A stretch of 64,000 nt of DNA, from the NCBI GenBank assembly GCA_003415625.1, contig PYIU01000006.1, positions 2,232,001 to 2,296,000 on the forward strand. The letters are read 5' to 3'. Below, one piece after another: positions 11,573 through 23,025 of the stretch. This stretch comes from Aquanectria penicillioides (lineage: Eukaryota > Ascomycota > Sordariomycetes > Hypocreales > Nectriaceae). Below the pieces are notes generated by a model. The model did no database searches. It had not been told where the DNA came from and was given only the letters and a program-made list of their open reading frames with translations. Position 1 is the stretch's first letter, and every line of letters begins with the position of its first letter. A program made the translations under genes and the position numbers.

Positions 11573-14406
11573 TTTCTGCAGGGTTGTGACTTGTGAGGTG
11601 ATGAGCTTTGTGAATTGTGAGATTCACGTCACCTGAGGTGTAGTGCAGTTGACCGTGTCTTAACGCGTCGCGGGGTAATGGCGGGGTCCTACAATTGATT
11701 ATCGTCCTGTATGCCAAACATTCTAATGAGATGTGCCAGCCGTAGCGAAAAATGCGCATTAATCGCCACAAAATGTTGAACTTGGTTATAGTAATCTGGT
11801 TTTAGAAAATTCTTTGCCGTAAGGAGGCTTTGTCGATTCAAGAGTCTGACAAGTCTCTTGGTCGCACATGTCAATGACGATGTTTGTTCGAGTCCCTCAC
11901 TGCATATCATGCAAGATCCCGAGGATCTGGAGGACCATTAACCAACACAATTCAATTTCTTCTTTGAAGATGAGATAATTGAGTTTTGTTTTCAGCTTGG
12001 TCGATTGCTTCACCGCCGAGCAGCACGTCGTCACACAACTTCTCTCTCGTATGGGAATTATCGAAAACACGGATGTGCACCGCATAGTTTACAACTATTT
12101 CAGTTGGACAGCTTCTGTATGTGTATTCAAAGCATTTGACGTATATTTTAGAAGTTTTAATCTACAAGGGTTTAATTGTGAGAGAGGAAAGCAAGACAGA
12201 CCTTGGTATGCCTTACTCGATGGGCGGCGGAATGCTTCTACTTACTTTCCCTAATAACCGACATCTGACCATCATTTTCTCAAATCAGTGGGTTCGTCTT
12301 TTCGCTAGCTTCCTTGGAAAGTCGTCGCCGTCGAGAATCTTTGGGTCAATTGCCTACGTGCCACATTGAATCAAAAGGTGGCGGATTCCAGATGAAAGCA
12401 AAACTTGGGCAACTTGGCCATACTCTTGTGAACTTACCACGTCAGCTTCAGCCAAAGAAAAGCCGCCTTCAAACAGGGCAGACAAAGCTATGGTTCATTG
12501 CCGTATTTCTAAGGTCGTTCAATTTAGGTTGATCCTTGCTTTCAACAGCATCGTCTATTTCGGTTCCCCACCAGCGGATGCAACGGATCACAAGCCATCA
12601 AAGGCCCAGAGCGCACCGGAGGCCCTGGTACCGTTATACCCGGACATGATATTCCTTTGGAAATTCCCGAAGCGGACACACGCGCGTCCAGAGTGCGAGG
12701 AGCGAGGTGAGGGAGAAGAAAGCATTGACAGGCTCCATATGGGCTGAGGCGTTGATCCTTGCATTGCGATGCTGTGCTGGTAGGCTATGGTACACTGCAG
12801 CGTCAAGGGTGCTCCCGGTGAACAGGAGATGTCCACTCTTGCCAAATCCGAAGCAGGCCTCTGCAAGTTTAGACTTGGAAGGGTTTTTATTAGTTTCGGA
12901 GCGATAATCCCTCCATCACGGCCGCTTGGCATCCGAGCGATGACGATGTTTCAGCTACCTTTTGACTCGGTGGTACCCACTGAGTGGAACGAGCGCACGT
13001 TCGTGGCACGGGTGTGAGTGTTTGTGCTTTGGATACATGTCTGAATAACTGGTGCGGGACTGACCAAAGTGAGTGAGACGAGGGAGATTTATGGCTTCTC
13101 AATTGTTCATTGTTGATTGAAAGGAAAGAAATCACTGGGGAAACCCATTCAGTTGCCCGCTGTGCATGGAACAACAAAGCAGCACATGCAGAATGCAGAC
13201 GACAAGCATTTGATAGGATGATGCCTGCCTCCATAGCACAATTATTACCTCACTGTATTCGTATGTGTAGGTGTGTTTTTTTTTTTCTTCTTCTATTTTC
13301 TACTCTGGCAACAAAGGGAAAGGATTGTCAGTTTCCAGAAGACCGGTGCCGAGGATCGCCTCATCAACAGGATTCGCGACGGGTTCCTGACATCATGGCG
13401 TCTGCCCGCCTGTACATGTAGAAGCGCCCGGGGACGAAGAATACTTCCCACACACAGCCCAGCCTCCCCTCACAAGTTTTGCTCGGATCCAATCGCCGAT
13501 CTGCTAAGCCCCTCGCCCTTGACGCCTTGTGGCTGTGGATACGACTCAGGCCCATGAAGCGAAGCTTATTACCGGTACTCCGTATACCCACTCGTGAAGC
13601 CCCGCAGTCAGTTTTCCCTAGGACGCCTTGACTCGCCATGGGAGACGGGAACGTGGAGAGCTACCAGCCACACTGGCCGTCGTCATCGCCTCGCACGCTC
13701 TCGCCAAAAACCCACGACGGAGACGAGCAAGGGTGGTTCGTAGCCACCTTGACAATGGCCTCGACCATGGCCTCGACCATAGGATTGAAGAGGCCGCAGC
13801 GGAGTGTACTTTGATTCAAGAGGCGATTAGCGTTAGAGGCGCTGCAAGTCTCCTCTTTTAGAGGCCTTGTAGGGGTCTGTTTGGATTGTCTGGATCGCGT
13901 CAGCTCGAGCTGGAGCAGCCAAGAGGCCATGTTCAGTATTAGCAGGTACCGGTAACTTTGGTACTGTTGCTCCCACTGCCGCAAGGTACCTACGTACGTA
14001 ATGCACGGCGGCATCCCACTTAAACCAAAACCCTCCCTCTCCTCATCCTCATCCTCATCCTCATCCTCATCCCACCCCAAGCCGTTTTGCTCTTGTTCTC
14101 GATCTTGTTCATGTCACATGTACATTGTCCCATGAACTGTTTGGGACGCGCAAAATCTCTTCCTTAACTATCCCCTTGTTCCTTTCTCCTTCTTCGTCTT
14201 CTTCTTCTTCTTCCTCTCTTCCTCCTCTCCTCTCTTCTCTTGAGTCGCCTTGTATCTATCTGTAAAGCATTCAGTCAACTCCACAACTCCGACTCTAACC
14301 ACCCCGTCCCGGACCATCCGTGATACTCTGCGCCCCCAATACTTGTTACTCCACTGCACTCCAAACCCTCCCGCTTCCGAATAGCAACACCGTTCGTCAC
14401 GTCACC
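11573..14406. other. 2.8-kb intergenic region
   Basis: No exon chain could be built. The part around 11700-12400 is AT-richer and 12500-13600 is mixed. The last 300 bp are strongly pyrimidine-rich (CTTCTTC runs, 14160-14240) and look like promoter and leader of the MARVEL-like gene. A CCTCAT repeat lies at 14041-14070. Confidence 0.45.
14041..14070 (+). repeat. (CCTCAT)5 microsatellite
   Basis: Five exact hexamer copies in the upstream region of the MARVEL-like gene. Confidence 0.9.
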
Positions 14407-15445
14407 ATGGGCGCCGGCTCGGGCTTGGCCCTCAAATCCGTTCAGTGGTTCATCCGCGGCATCCAGTTGGGCTGTGCGGCTCTTATTCTCGCCATATATT
14501 CCTACTTCCTCGCGACTCTCCACAACCACAGCCTCGACATCAGTAACACCGTTCGCGCTGTCGAGGGAATCTCTGGCATCGCCTGTCTATATACGCTTCT
14601 GGCTGTGCTCTTCGTATGCTGTTTCGCTGGACGAACCTTGCCGTCCTTCCTGGGAGTCGTTCTCGACGTCGCATTCATCGCTGCATTCATCTACGTCGCC
14701 GTCGCCAATAAATCAGGAGCTGGCTCCTGTACCGGGTATCTCGATACTCCATTCGGCAAGGGAAAGGCCGCAGACAAGGCAAAGGGCAGCGATGGATTCA
14801 CAGCTCTTCCCAGTTACCACGTTGCTTGTCGTCTTCAGACAGCCTGCATGGCAGTCGCCATCATCGCCATGTAAGCACCAGCTGCAGCTTTTCTCAGCCG
14901 CCGTTCCTCCTCCACCCCCTTCTAAGATGACCCAAGACTGACCCGCGCAAATTAGCATCTTCTTCGTTCTCTCCATTCTCATGACTGTCGCCCTCGCCCG
15001 TCATCACCACCGGGAGAAACGCTTGGGACCTAGTCCCCAGAACAACTACACCTCGGGCTACGCCAAGGAAGGTGGTGGCGGCTTCTTCAGCAAACTCTTC
15101 CGGCGCAAAACAAACCGCACCGTGAACCAAGACAACATGCTTCCCGAGCATCCTCTTCCCGACCAGATGAGTGACAACCGCCCGAGCCACGCCACCGAAA
15201 ACACTGCTGTCAACAACGACCAAGAGGAGGGCATCTACAACAAGTACGAGGCACCCAGCTACGGCTATCCGCACCCCCAGGGCCAAGGGCAACAGGACGG
15301 CTACGGTTACATTCACTATCCCGAGACCGATGACCACCAGCCGTTGAACCCACAGCAGCAAGCATTTATACCGCCGGGCCATAGCCAGCCCGCTTATAAT
15401 CAACAGGGTTATCGATACGACGATGGTGTATACGATCGAACTTGA
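14407..15445 (+). CDS. four-TM MARVEL-domain-like membrane protein
   Basis: Exons 14407-14870 and 14956-15445 join across an 85-nt intron to give 317 residues. The start ATG follows a CACC context. Four hydrophobic segments lie at about residues 17-37, 53-73, 78-98 and 147-172, with a loop before the fourth (GSCTGYLDTPFGKGK), the layout of fungal MARVEL-type proteins. After the last segment comes a basic HHHREKR stop-transfer and a cytosolic tail of about 140 residues rich in Gln, Pro, Tyr and Gly (YGYPHPQGQGQQDGYGY). Such proteins sit in the plasma membrane or secretory vesicles. The precise role here is unknown. A long CT-rich leader precedes it. Confidence 0.8.
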
Positions 15446-16074
15446 AAACGGAATGAAAGAAGAAGAAAAAAAAACAGGACTTCATGATTGCAATCAATGC
15501 CTACATTTGCACCTGGTTAGGTCGCGAGGTGGATGCAAATGGGCAATGGAAATGGAAATTGAAATGACTATGGAAACAGCGACGAAATCAAGAAGCAGAC
15601 TGATGAGATACCCACCATGTTGCCGCCCGGTGCAATCACAACCCGGTCGCCAACAGCAAAGAAATATGTTGAAACAACATCGATAGACGAGGCGCGCATG
15701 TCGCCCCAACCAATAATGTGTAATGAGAAGCTTTATTTACTATCTCGTTCCATTCCTTGTTTGTCATTAGAGAAGGCGCCCCTTTCAAGGCACAGCAACC
15801 ATTGGATTGGCGTTGAGCAAACTGTTGCGCAACATGGTTGCCAGGGAGGTTGTGTCATCACATGCATCACAGCGACGGCGTTTTTTAACAACTCTTCGCA
15901 GAAGAAACGCGATTGTGGACACGCCTCAATCTTAGTTCCTCGTAAGCATTCATTTCAGTTAGGTCTACTTAGATCGAGCCTCTACCGGTTCGACCGCAAA
16001 CAGGGCAACCCGCCATCCATCTGGTAAAAATAATAAACCGCGCTTGTCTATCCATGGCATCGCACTGGTCACTT
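15446..16074. other. convergent 3' region, no gene seen
   Basis: About 630 bp between the stops of the MARVEL-like gene (+) and FAR11 (-). It has short frames with poor composition and no splice-compatible exons. Confidence 0.5.
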
Positions 16075-19000
16075 TTACGCCCAACCCTCCACATGTTCTA
16101 GTTCGTTCATTGCATCTTCGGCCGCCAGCTCCGCCCAATTCGTATCCAACTTTTCCAGCTCTCTCGAGAAGAAATCCTGCTCGTCGCGCATCGCAGCTCG
16201 GATCTCTGGCGCGATCTTGTCGGGGTATCGTCGCACGTTGAGCCAGTGTGTCAGGCTGCGCAGAGCCTGCTCCAATGGCAGCGCCGCGTCCACTTCAGCG
16301 TCGACGTCACTGCCCGCGAGCCATTCGTCGCGCAGCTCGGGTCGACAGTGCAGGTACACGGCTGTGATGACCCTCATGTTGCTCTGGCGCCACTTGCGGC
16401 CGCAGTAAGGGACCTGGTTCTTGAACAGCTTGAGAGTGTAAAGCCTGAGCTCCTGTTGCGGCACCTTGAGGGATTTTCGCAGAATGGTTGAGGACTTGTA
16501 CTGCACAAGAAGGAGGTTCCGGTGCGCTTTGTTCTTGCAAATCTTTTGCATCACCCTCAGATAGTTGATGAGGGAGAAGAAGTTGCGCCGTGAGAAGTCG
16601 GTAATAGGTTCGGCGGGGAGGGGGTTGATGGGATAGCCCAGCTCATCAACTTCGGGCCGAGTAGAAAGTTGATCGTCGCTCCTTGCCTCTTCATCGTCAT
16701 GCGGCGTAGATTGCTGTTCCTGGGGCGATCGCCGTCTCTTAATTGGTGGTGGCGCGGCCTCGTCGTCGCTTTCTTCCAACTCCTCGTCCTCGTCGTCTTG
16801 GCTTATGTCCGTGGCCATGTTGTCCTTGAACCGTGACCTTAGATTACAAAAGTAGAAGAAGCTGGTGACAGAATTAGACAACTTGGTTCCTTGAATTTGA
16901 AATGTCGCGAACTGACCTGTTCTCCACGCGGTCCATCTTGCTATCGACCACTTGTTGGATATCCTGGTGAGCAAAGAGCTTAAGAACCAGAGGGACGTAG
17001 TTAGAGTCCAATAAAAGTTGCGTCAAATACTCAAACTTGAGTACATCTATGAATCAAAGTTAGACATACCCCATGACAGGATAGTGCAAGGAAGGCTTAC
17101 GCGAAAGCTTCAACCACTTCAGCAGCAGAAGAAGAATACCTGTCATGGCCTTGGAGGTGATCTCGCGTGTTCTCGCCGCATCGATCTCCTCCGGAGATGG
17201 CTCCGGGTGCTCTCTCATGCCGTTCTGACCCGGAATGTCCTGGGGTTTATTGCCCATGGGGCCGCCGTTCATGCCTGGGTTATTACCCCGACCCATGCCA
17301 GGGGCATCTGTTGGGGTTGTTGTGCGACAATGGCCGTGACGTTGACCAAAATAGGTCGCAGCAGGACAATGACGAGGGATTGAAGATGAGGTAGAGCCTC
17401 CCGCTATAGGTTTGTTAGCGCATTACTTGTGCAGGATCCATCACGATGAAGACCCACGTAAAAGTGTTCCACTGCCATGAAGCGTTGTTTGTCTCGCTCA
17501 CTTAGGAGCTCAGGGCGAGGTCCAAGGTCTACTTCAGGCTCAGTCGGAATAAAGTTCCTGGCTTTCTCCTCTAGTTTCTCCTCTGCCTTGAGCGATTTGA
17601 GGACTTCTCGCTCCTCTAGCGTCAATTCGTTGAGGTCAAGGTCCTCGATGTCGTCATCTTCGTCGTCCGTGTCCCAACCACGTTCAAACTTGAGGAACCG
17701 TTCGCGCTCCTCCCAGAGCTGTCTAGTTGCTCGCGTCATTCTCACGCGAGTCGAGAACAGCTCACCAGCTTCAAGAATCGATGCAGGGATATCGCTGCCT
17801 TCCCATTTCCGAGTTACCAAGGCATGGTCGAATCCAGATGGAAGCTTTCCGCCAGCGCTGTTACTGGTAGCGTCGAGGGGTGGATACATGAAAGGGAAGT
17901 TTTGGTTCGTCTGGTAGTTCTGTTTCTTGCCCCCTTTGCCGCCGACTCCGGGCGAAGGCGGAGGTGAAGGCGCGGGCGTAGCAATGTGGACAGGCTGGTC
18001 CAGAATCGAAGTGCCTCCGCTGTGGACATGCGGGGGTGCGGGAATGATGCCATTCGCGCCATTATTCCTGGATGAGTGGTTGTGAAGAGGGGGTAATAGT
18101 GAAGTGTTTTCAGCTTCCAGGGGAATAAGGGGTCGAGGTGGGATATATGCTGGGTACTTTGATGTAATTTCCTGACGGAATACGTGGTAGTCCAAGGGTG
18201 ATGCCGTAATCGTCTCCTTCTCCTTACTATCGTTGGTCATTTCGCCAGTTGCCGTTTTCAGAGCTTCCAACTCTTTCGATCCACCAAAAACAAGCAGGAT
18301 GGATTTCCAGAACAGGAGGAAAATCTAGCCTGTTAGAAAAGCAGCTTCCGAGAATAATGGCGTACATACTTGAGTGTGTGGCATCAGGTTCTGCTCATCC
18401 CAACGAAGCTTAGAAGTAGCTGTAAGCATGTAGTCGACCAACGAGGGGTTGAGCTCCACTGTAAAGTCTTTGTTAATCAAGAGTTCGAGTCAAGCAGTTC
18501 AAGTCAAGCGTCTCAAAAAACATACAAAGCTTTCTGTAGGTGGAAGACATGTCTTCGGGGTCATTTAGGGTTTCCTGGATCGCGATATACATGATTGTCA
18601 TGAGGTTCATCAGTTCGTCCTGGGCTTCCTGGAGATTTCCATGTTGCCCCTGAGGGTCGCCGGACCTGAAGTTTCTGTTAGGCTTCGGAATACCAACCCG
18701 GCGGAGGGCCTGGGCACTCACCAATGCACTTCAAAGCTGTTTCGCAGGGCTTCCCAGATGACCGGCAGCCCCTCCAGGGACGTGAGACACTCTACCCCAG
18801 CCTTGATTGCTTGCAGCTGGGAGAGGCTCGCAACCGACTTGTTGTCTCCACTCGTGGCATTTGGCATGGCGGTATCGCCCCATCGTCCCAAGACAAGATA
18901 TACTAGCTTCCCGATCGAAGCCGACCTCAAAGCAGCGTCGTTGGATTGGACTCCTGCAATGGCGGCTTGGATAAACCGCGTCCGGGTGTCATTGTCAGCG

Positions 19001-19464
19001 TCATCCCAAGCGTTTTGCGCCCGGAACTCATGCTGCCAGTGCCACTCGAATGCCCGCTGGGCGGAATTGAGCCGCACCCACTGCCAGAACTGATACACGA
19101 ACCATTCATCAATCTCCTCTGGGTGCGGGCCCATGTCGGAGTATTCGAAGTCATAAGCGGCGGGGTCGGCCCGGTTGAACTCGGCCACGATGCGCCGCAG
19201 CTGCAGAAGGGACAGGGAGTCGGTCGGGGCATGGCCGTTGGCCGGCGGGGGAGCCATGGGCGCGGCGGGGGGCGGTGCCGTCCGCAAGGCGTTGCGCTGG
19301 AGGGGCGGTCGTGATGATGGCGGCGGCGCGGGCACGGGCGGGAGGTCGGTCTGCTCGGGCTCGGAGCCTGCATGGGCGACCTCGCCGGTGTCGGCAACAT
19401 CTTCGGTGGGCGGCGCGGGTTCAGGGCCCTCTTGCTGGGGTTGCGAGGGCCAGAGGTTGCTCAT
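16075..19464 (-). CDS. ham-2: FAR11 / HAM-2 STRIPAK subunit (STRIP homologue), one frameshift
   Basis: Seven exons: 19464-18722, 18665-18526, 18458-18370, 18324-17458, 17403-17101, 17046-16917 and 16861-16075. Allowing one missing base, the product is about 1019 residues. It shows the N1221 region (LRRIVAEFNRADPAAYDFE, EVHWSGDPQGQ, LVDYMLTATSKLRWDEQN) and the DUF3402 region (QSLVIVLLRPILVNVTAIV, VLKFEYLTQLLLDSNYVP, VENSFFYFCNLRS). STRIP/FAR11 proteins scaffold STRIPAK, a PP2A complex at the nuclear envelope and ER that controls hyphal fusion and fruiting in fungi. Exon 5 must change frame between 17320 and 17290, so it either lost one C/G or contains a 47-nt intron (17286-17240); see findings. 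The other junctions are phase-perfect. Confidence 0.9.
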
Positions 19465-20115
19465 CGTGGAGTCAAGATGCGAATGGCGGCTGGCGGGATG
19501 ACGGGTGGCAGTTCGTGTATTTGAAGCTCTGCGTCCTGGAGCTCGCAGGCTGGTTGCTCAGGGCCGCTCCGATGTCGATTGCGGAACAGTTCTTCACTCC
19601 ATGCTGATAAGCTTCGTCTCAGCGAGGGTTTGCTTTGCTTTTGGGCGAATCGGCTTGGTCGCGGGCGAAGACCACGTCGCCTTGTTTCAAGGTCGAGATG
19701 CTCGCGTGGGCTTTTTGGTGGGCTCGTCGTGGCGGGTGCATGCAGCCTTGGGGATTGTGGTTGGGGAGCTAGCGCAGCTCATTGGTGGCCTGGGCGCCTA
19801 GGAACACATACAGGGTCTTTTTTCGCCTGTCCCCCTGTGGTGCTCCAGTAGTGAATAGGCGTGCCACACACAGCCTGACATGCACGAGCCGTCTCCGTAG
19901 GGAAACAGGAGACCAACAGTCACACAGAGGTAGTTACACGGCCGATGAAAGTCTCATGACATGGAATGCAGGATCCCTGCTGTCGTTGAAGCTAAAGAGG
20001 AGGAGGAGGAGGAGGAGGAGGAGGAGGAGGAGGAGGAGGAGGAGGAGGAGGAGGAGGAGGAGGAGATGGAGGAGATGGAGGGAAAGAAAATATGATTCGC
20101 TTTTTGAAGCCTTAT
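19465..20115. other. upstream region of FAR11, no gene seen
   Basis: About 650 bp carrying the FAR11 promoter and the 3' end of the DUF2011 gene. It contains the GGA tract at 19997-20082. No coding exon is supported. Confidence 0.5.
19997..20082 (+). repeat. (GAG)n trinucleotide tract, about 86 bp
   Basis: A long, nearly perfect GAG/GGA run with two GAT interruptions at its right end. It lies 34 bp past the stop codon of the DUF2011 gene, so it falls in that gene's 3' UTR as CTC repeats. It is outside both neighbouring coding frames. Confidence 0.95.
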
Positions 20116-21076
20116 TCAATCAGAGCTATCCGAGTCCGCTTCTTCGCCTTCGCCTTCGCCCACCTTGCCCACCAGCTTTGCCTCTTTATTTTTAGCCCTC
20201 TTTCTTAGTTTCTTCAACCGGTTCAGTCTCTTCTTCTTCTCCTTGACATGTTCCTCCTTTTCCAATAATCTCTTCTCTTCGGCCACCTTCTTCTCCTGCT
20301 TAGCCGTCGCCCTCTTTCTGAGGCTAATTCGTTGCTTCTTGCCAGGTCTCCGTTTCTTCTTCGCCGCCGTCTCCTCCTCTTCCTCGATGCATAACGTTGA
20401 TTCTCCTGGCTTTCGCTTTCGTGTCACCGAAATTTTTGTAACCTTCCATGGCATCTCAAGGCCCCAAGACCGGCCTTTGGATCGTGCTTGAACGTCCTCA
20501 CCGCTCACGGCGGCGAACGCGTATTGTCGTTTTTGCACCGCCGTGAGATTCGTGACCACGTAGTAGGATAGTGGTCGTCTGAGTGCGATTCCGCCATCAC
20601 CTTTGGGCCCAGTGTCCTCCTCTAACACAACTTTTTGAGAGGATTGGGCGGTGCTAAACAGCCGGAATGCAAATTCTTCGTCAGCGGGCCCATCCTCTCC
20701 ATCCTCCGCTCCCTCCTTCCCTTCCTCCCCAGCCTCGGCCTCAGCCTTGTCTGAAGAATCATCTGTCCTTGCTTCATCAAAGCCCGGTTGGTCCTTGACA
20801 TGATGAGATGGCTTCGTCGCAACGGTCTCAGGTTGAGCATAGCTCTCGGTAATCCCAAGCGATCTCGCAATCTGGGCATTCAGCCTGGCCTGGAGCTCCG
20901 CGTCATAGCCCGCGTCTTCACTGGCACTGCCAGAATCATCCGATGAGTTCAGATCTGCTCGGCGAATCCTAGGGACCAGGTCAGCACAATGATCTCACTT
21001 TCATGGGGACAGTAAGGGGGGGGGGGGGGGGCGAAAAGACTAGCACGAACCTCTTGGCCTGCGGTAGTTCGAACAT
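20116..21076 (-). CDS. DUF2011-type basic nuclear protein
   Basis: A 26-nt first exon (21076-21051, MFELPQAK then a split Arg codon) joins 20968-20116 over an 82-nt intron, giving 292 residues. The opening MFELPQAKRIRRADLN, an acidic middle (EAEAGEEGKEGAEDGED), FAFRLFS, a central RRPLSYYVV block and a lysine-rich coiled end (KEKKKRLNRLKKLRKRAKN) match the fungal DUF2011 family as I know it. The function is unknown; the charge pattern suggests a nuclear or nucleolar protein. The intron contains a C16 run (minus strand) that could slip. The stop is EADSDSSD then TGA. Confidence 0.8.
21016..21031 (+). repeat. G16 homopolymer inside the DUF2011 intron
   Basis: Sixteen consecutive G on the plus strand, read as C16 in the transcript, in the middle of the 82-nt intron. 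Confidence 0.95.
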
Positions 21077-22452
21077 GGCTACTCGTGTCTCAATTCTGGG
21101 GGTGACAGGAACCAAACTTGCGGAAAGAAGATTGGGAAGGATGGTGGCGGCACGATTTCGCCGTCGAGGTGGTATTATCGAGATTGGCAGATTACCTGGA
21201 TATCGGTCAAGGTGGGACTCGATGAGGTCGGTATCAGACCATCCAACGAAGGGTAGCCTTGCGAGTCGAGGCAATCAGACGGACACAAGGGAAAGGACGG
21301 GCCTCGCATAGTCCGGGGTGCGTTAGAGAGAAGCCCGAGTCTCGAGATGATCCGCTTTTCACGCCCGCCGATGCAACTGTGACAGTGGCAAAGCCAAAGC
21401 CGCGAATATTACAGATGCAACCCAAGAATTTCGCTGGCGGCGATTCCTTATCTTATCAGCGCAGACCGTCACACAGACTCGCATCAACCTCAACCTCAGC
21501 CGAGCCTCCAGCCAATCACAGCACGCGGGCTCCATCCCATCACTCGACGACATCATTCAGAATGGGATGCCCTTGCAACGACCAGGTTGACGGGTGCCAC
21601 TACTTACCGAATGGGCAAAGGCTTCGTGTTCTAGGTCGCAGTCGCCAATTATTCATGTTACACTGACGCAACGGACCGAGGTGTGAGGATTCGGAATCCG
21701 GACAATTCGTGATCCATCAAATTCATCCACCCTCCTTCATGTAGTCCGTACCCCTCGTTGAATATTAATATCGCCATGTCGCCAGACTTGGCGTGGCCTC
21801 GGCCCATCATCGTCCTCGGAGGACACAGGCTCGGCCACGGCCCGTGGACCCACGGCTCCATGGATCATAGTCCCTTCATTCTTCATTGTCGTGTCATTGC
21901 AATTTCAATCCACGCTTCGGCTCCCGATTTTAGGATATCTACCTACTTAGGTGGTAGGTTGCCAACTACTACTACTTCACAGCCTGCTTCCCTGCGTGCT
22001 GCCACTTCTTCAAATATCACCCACCCACCCACCCACCGCAAGCTATGGCCCCCTCGCGCCATCCGCGTCCAATGCACCTTCAATTCTGGCGCATCGCTGA
22101 CAGAGATCTACACCAATGTCTCATTTTCCAAAGCTCATTCATCCGACCAAGTTGATTTGGATACCATTTTTAGATCTTTTTTCTTCTGCCATTAATGATC
22201 TTATCTCATAACTGTTGCATCGCGCTGGACCGCAGGCTCGCCCATTACATTTCACGATAATCAGATGCCAGACTCTCCCTATCAGCCACAGCCACGCATC
22301 ATATTAAACAAGCATGAACAGACACAAAAAAAAAACCACAAGCCAAAGTCCGCCGCCCAAGACACACTCCATCGCCTACTTGAAACAAATATCCGTCCAA
22401 ACCCAAAAAAAATAAATTTTGGGGGCTTCATCTTCTCTGTCGCATTGCCTAC
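21077..22452. other. intergenic, no gene seen
   Basis: About 1.4 kb upstream of the DUF2011 gene. Open frames at 21259-21666 and 21758-22195 have no domain and no splice-consistent partners. The segment around 22020-22040 has short CCCACC repeats. Confidence 0.45.
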
Positions 22453-22791
22453 TTAGGGCTGTGTGACAAAAATCTGGGCTGCGTAATTGTCCTCGATGAG
22501 CTCGAAACTCGACAAAACAGCATTGTGCACCTCCAGAGCCGACCCGAAGCCAACCATAACCGCCTTTCCCTCCAGCAGCAACCGCATCAGGCCGACATGT
22601 TCGATAATCGAGGTATCCTTCCCCTGTCAGACGCTCAATAGCAATAGTTTTGCCAAAGATCATACAGTTTGATCGGCTTCGGCCTACTGAGCAATTTCGA
22701 AGGCGTCAGTTGATATCCCGGCCTTGGTGCTGTCGAGGCTTGGGGGCGTCAATTCCTTGCCCGTTATCCACCAGTTCCGACCTGCTCCCAT
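22453..22791 (-). CDS. short unrecognised protein, about 91 residues, two exons
   Basis: I do not recognise the family. Exon 1 (22791-22688) begins MGAGRNWWITGKEL and ends DAFEIA plus CA of a split Gln codon. A GTAGGC donor and CTGACAG acceptor (64 nt) lead to exon 2 (22623-22453), which reads GKDTSIIEHVGLMRLLLEGK, then MVGFGSALEVHN, ending in YAAQIFVTQP. The phases fit only if one G is missing from the GGG run at the acceptor. Without that, the same frame runs through a TAG at 22686 and a 42-nt intron. Composition and the clean stop make coding likely. Further upstream exons are possible. Confidence 0.45.
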
Positions 22792-23025
22792 GCCTGTCTA
22801 CCTTTCAGTCCTCCATTTGTTTTTCCCAAAGCCGACCCGCAAAATATCAAGCCCGAACACCAACCGTGACCCAATCCAGCAAATATTCTACAAGCTCACC
22901 GACATAAAAAGAAGAGTTAAAAGGCCAGTAGAGCTTCAATCGTGTCAACCCGAGGCATTAGCTTCTCGGGGGCACTTGTGTATCCTCAAAATCGGGTATG
23001 AAGAAATCAGAGTAAGTCGTAGCGG

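Noticed and set aside
16217..17394. several plus-strand frames over FAR11
   Set aside because: Antisense shadows of a conserved coding region.
19782..20195. 137-codon frame with a long Arg run
   Set aside because: It is just the translation of the GGA microsatellite.
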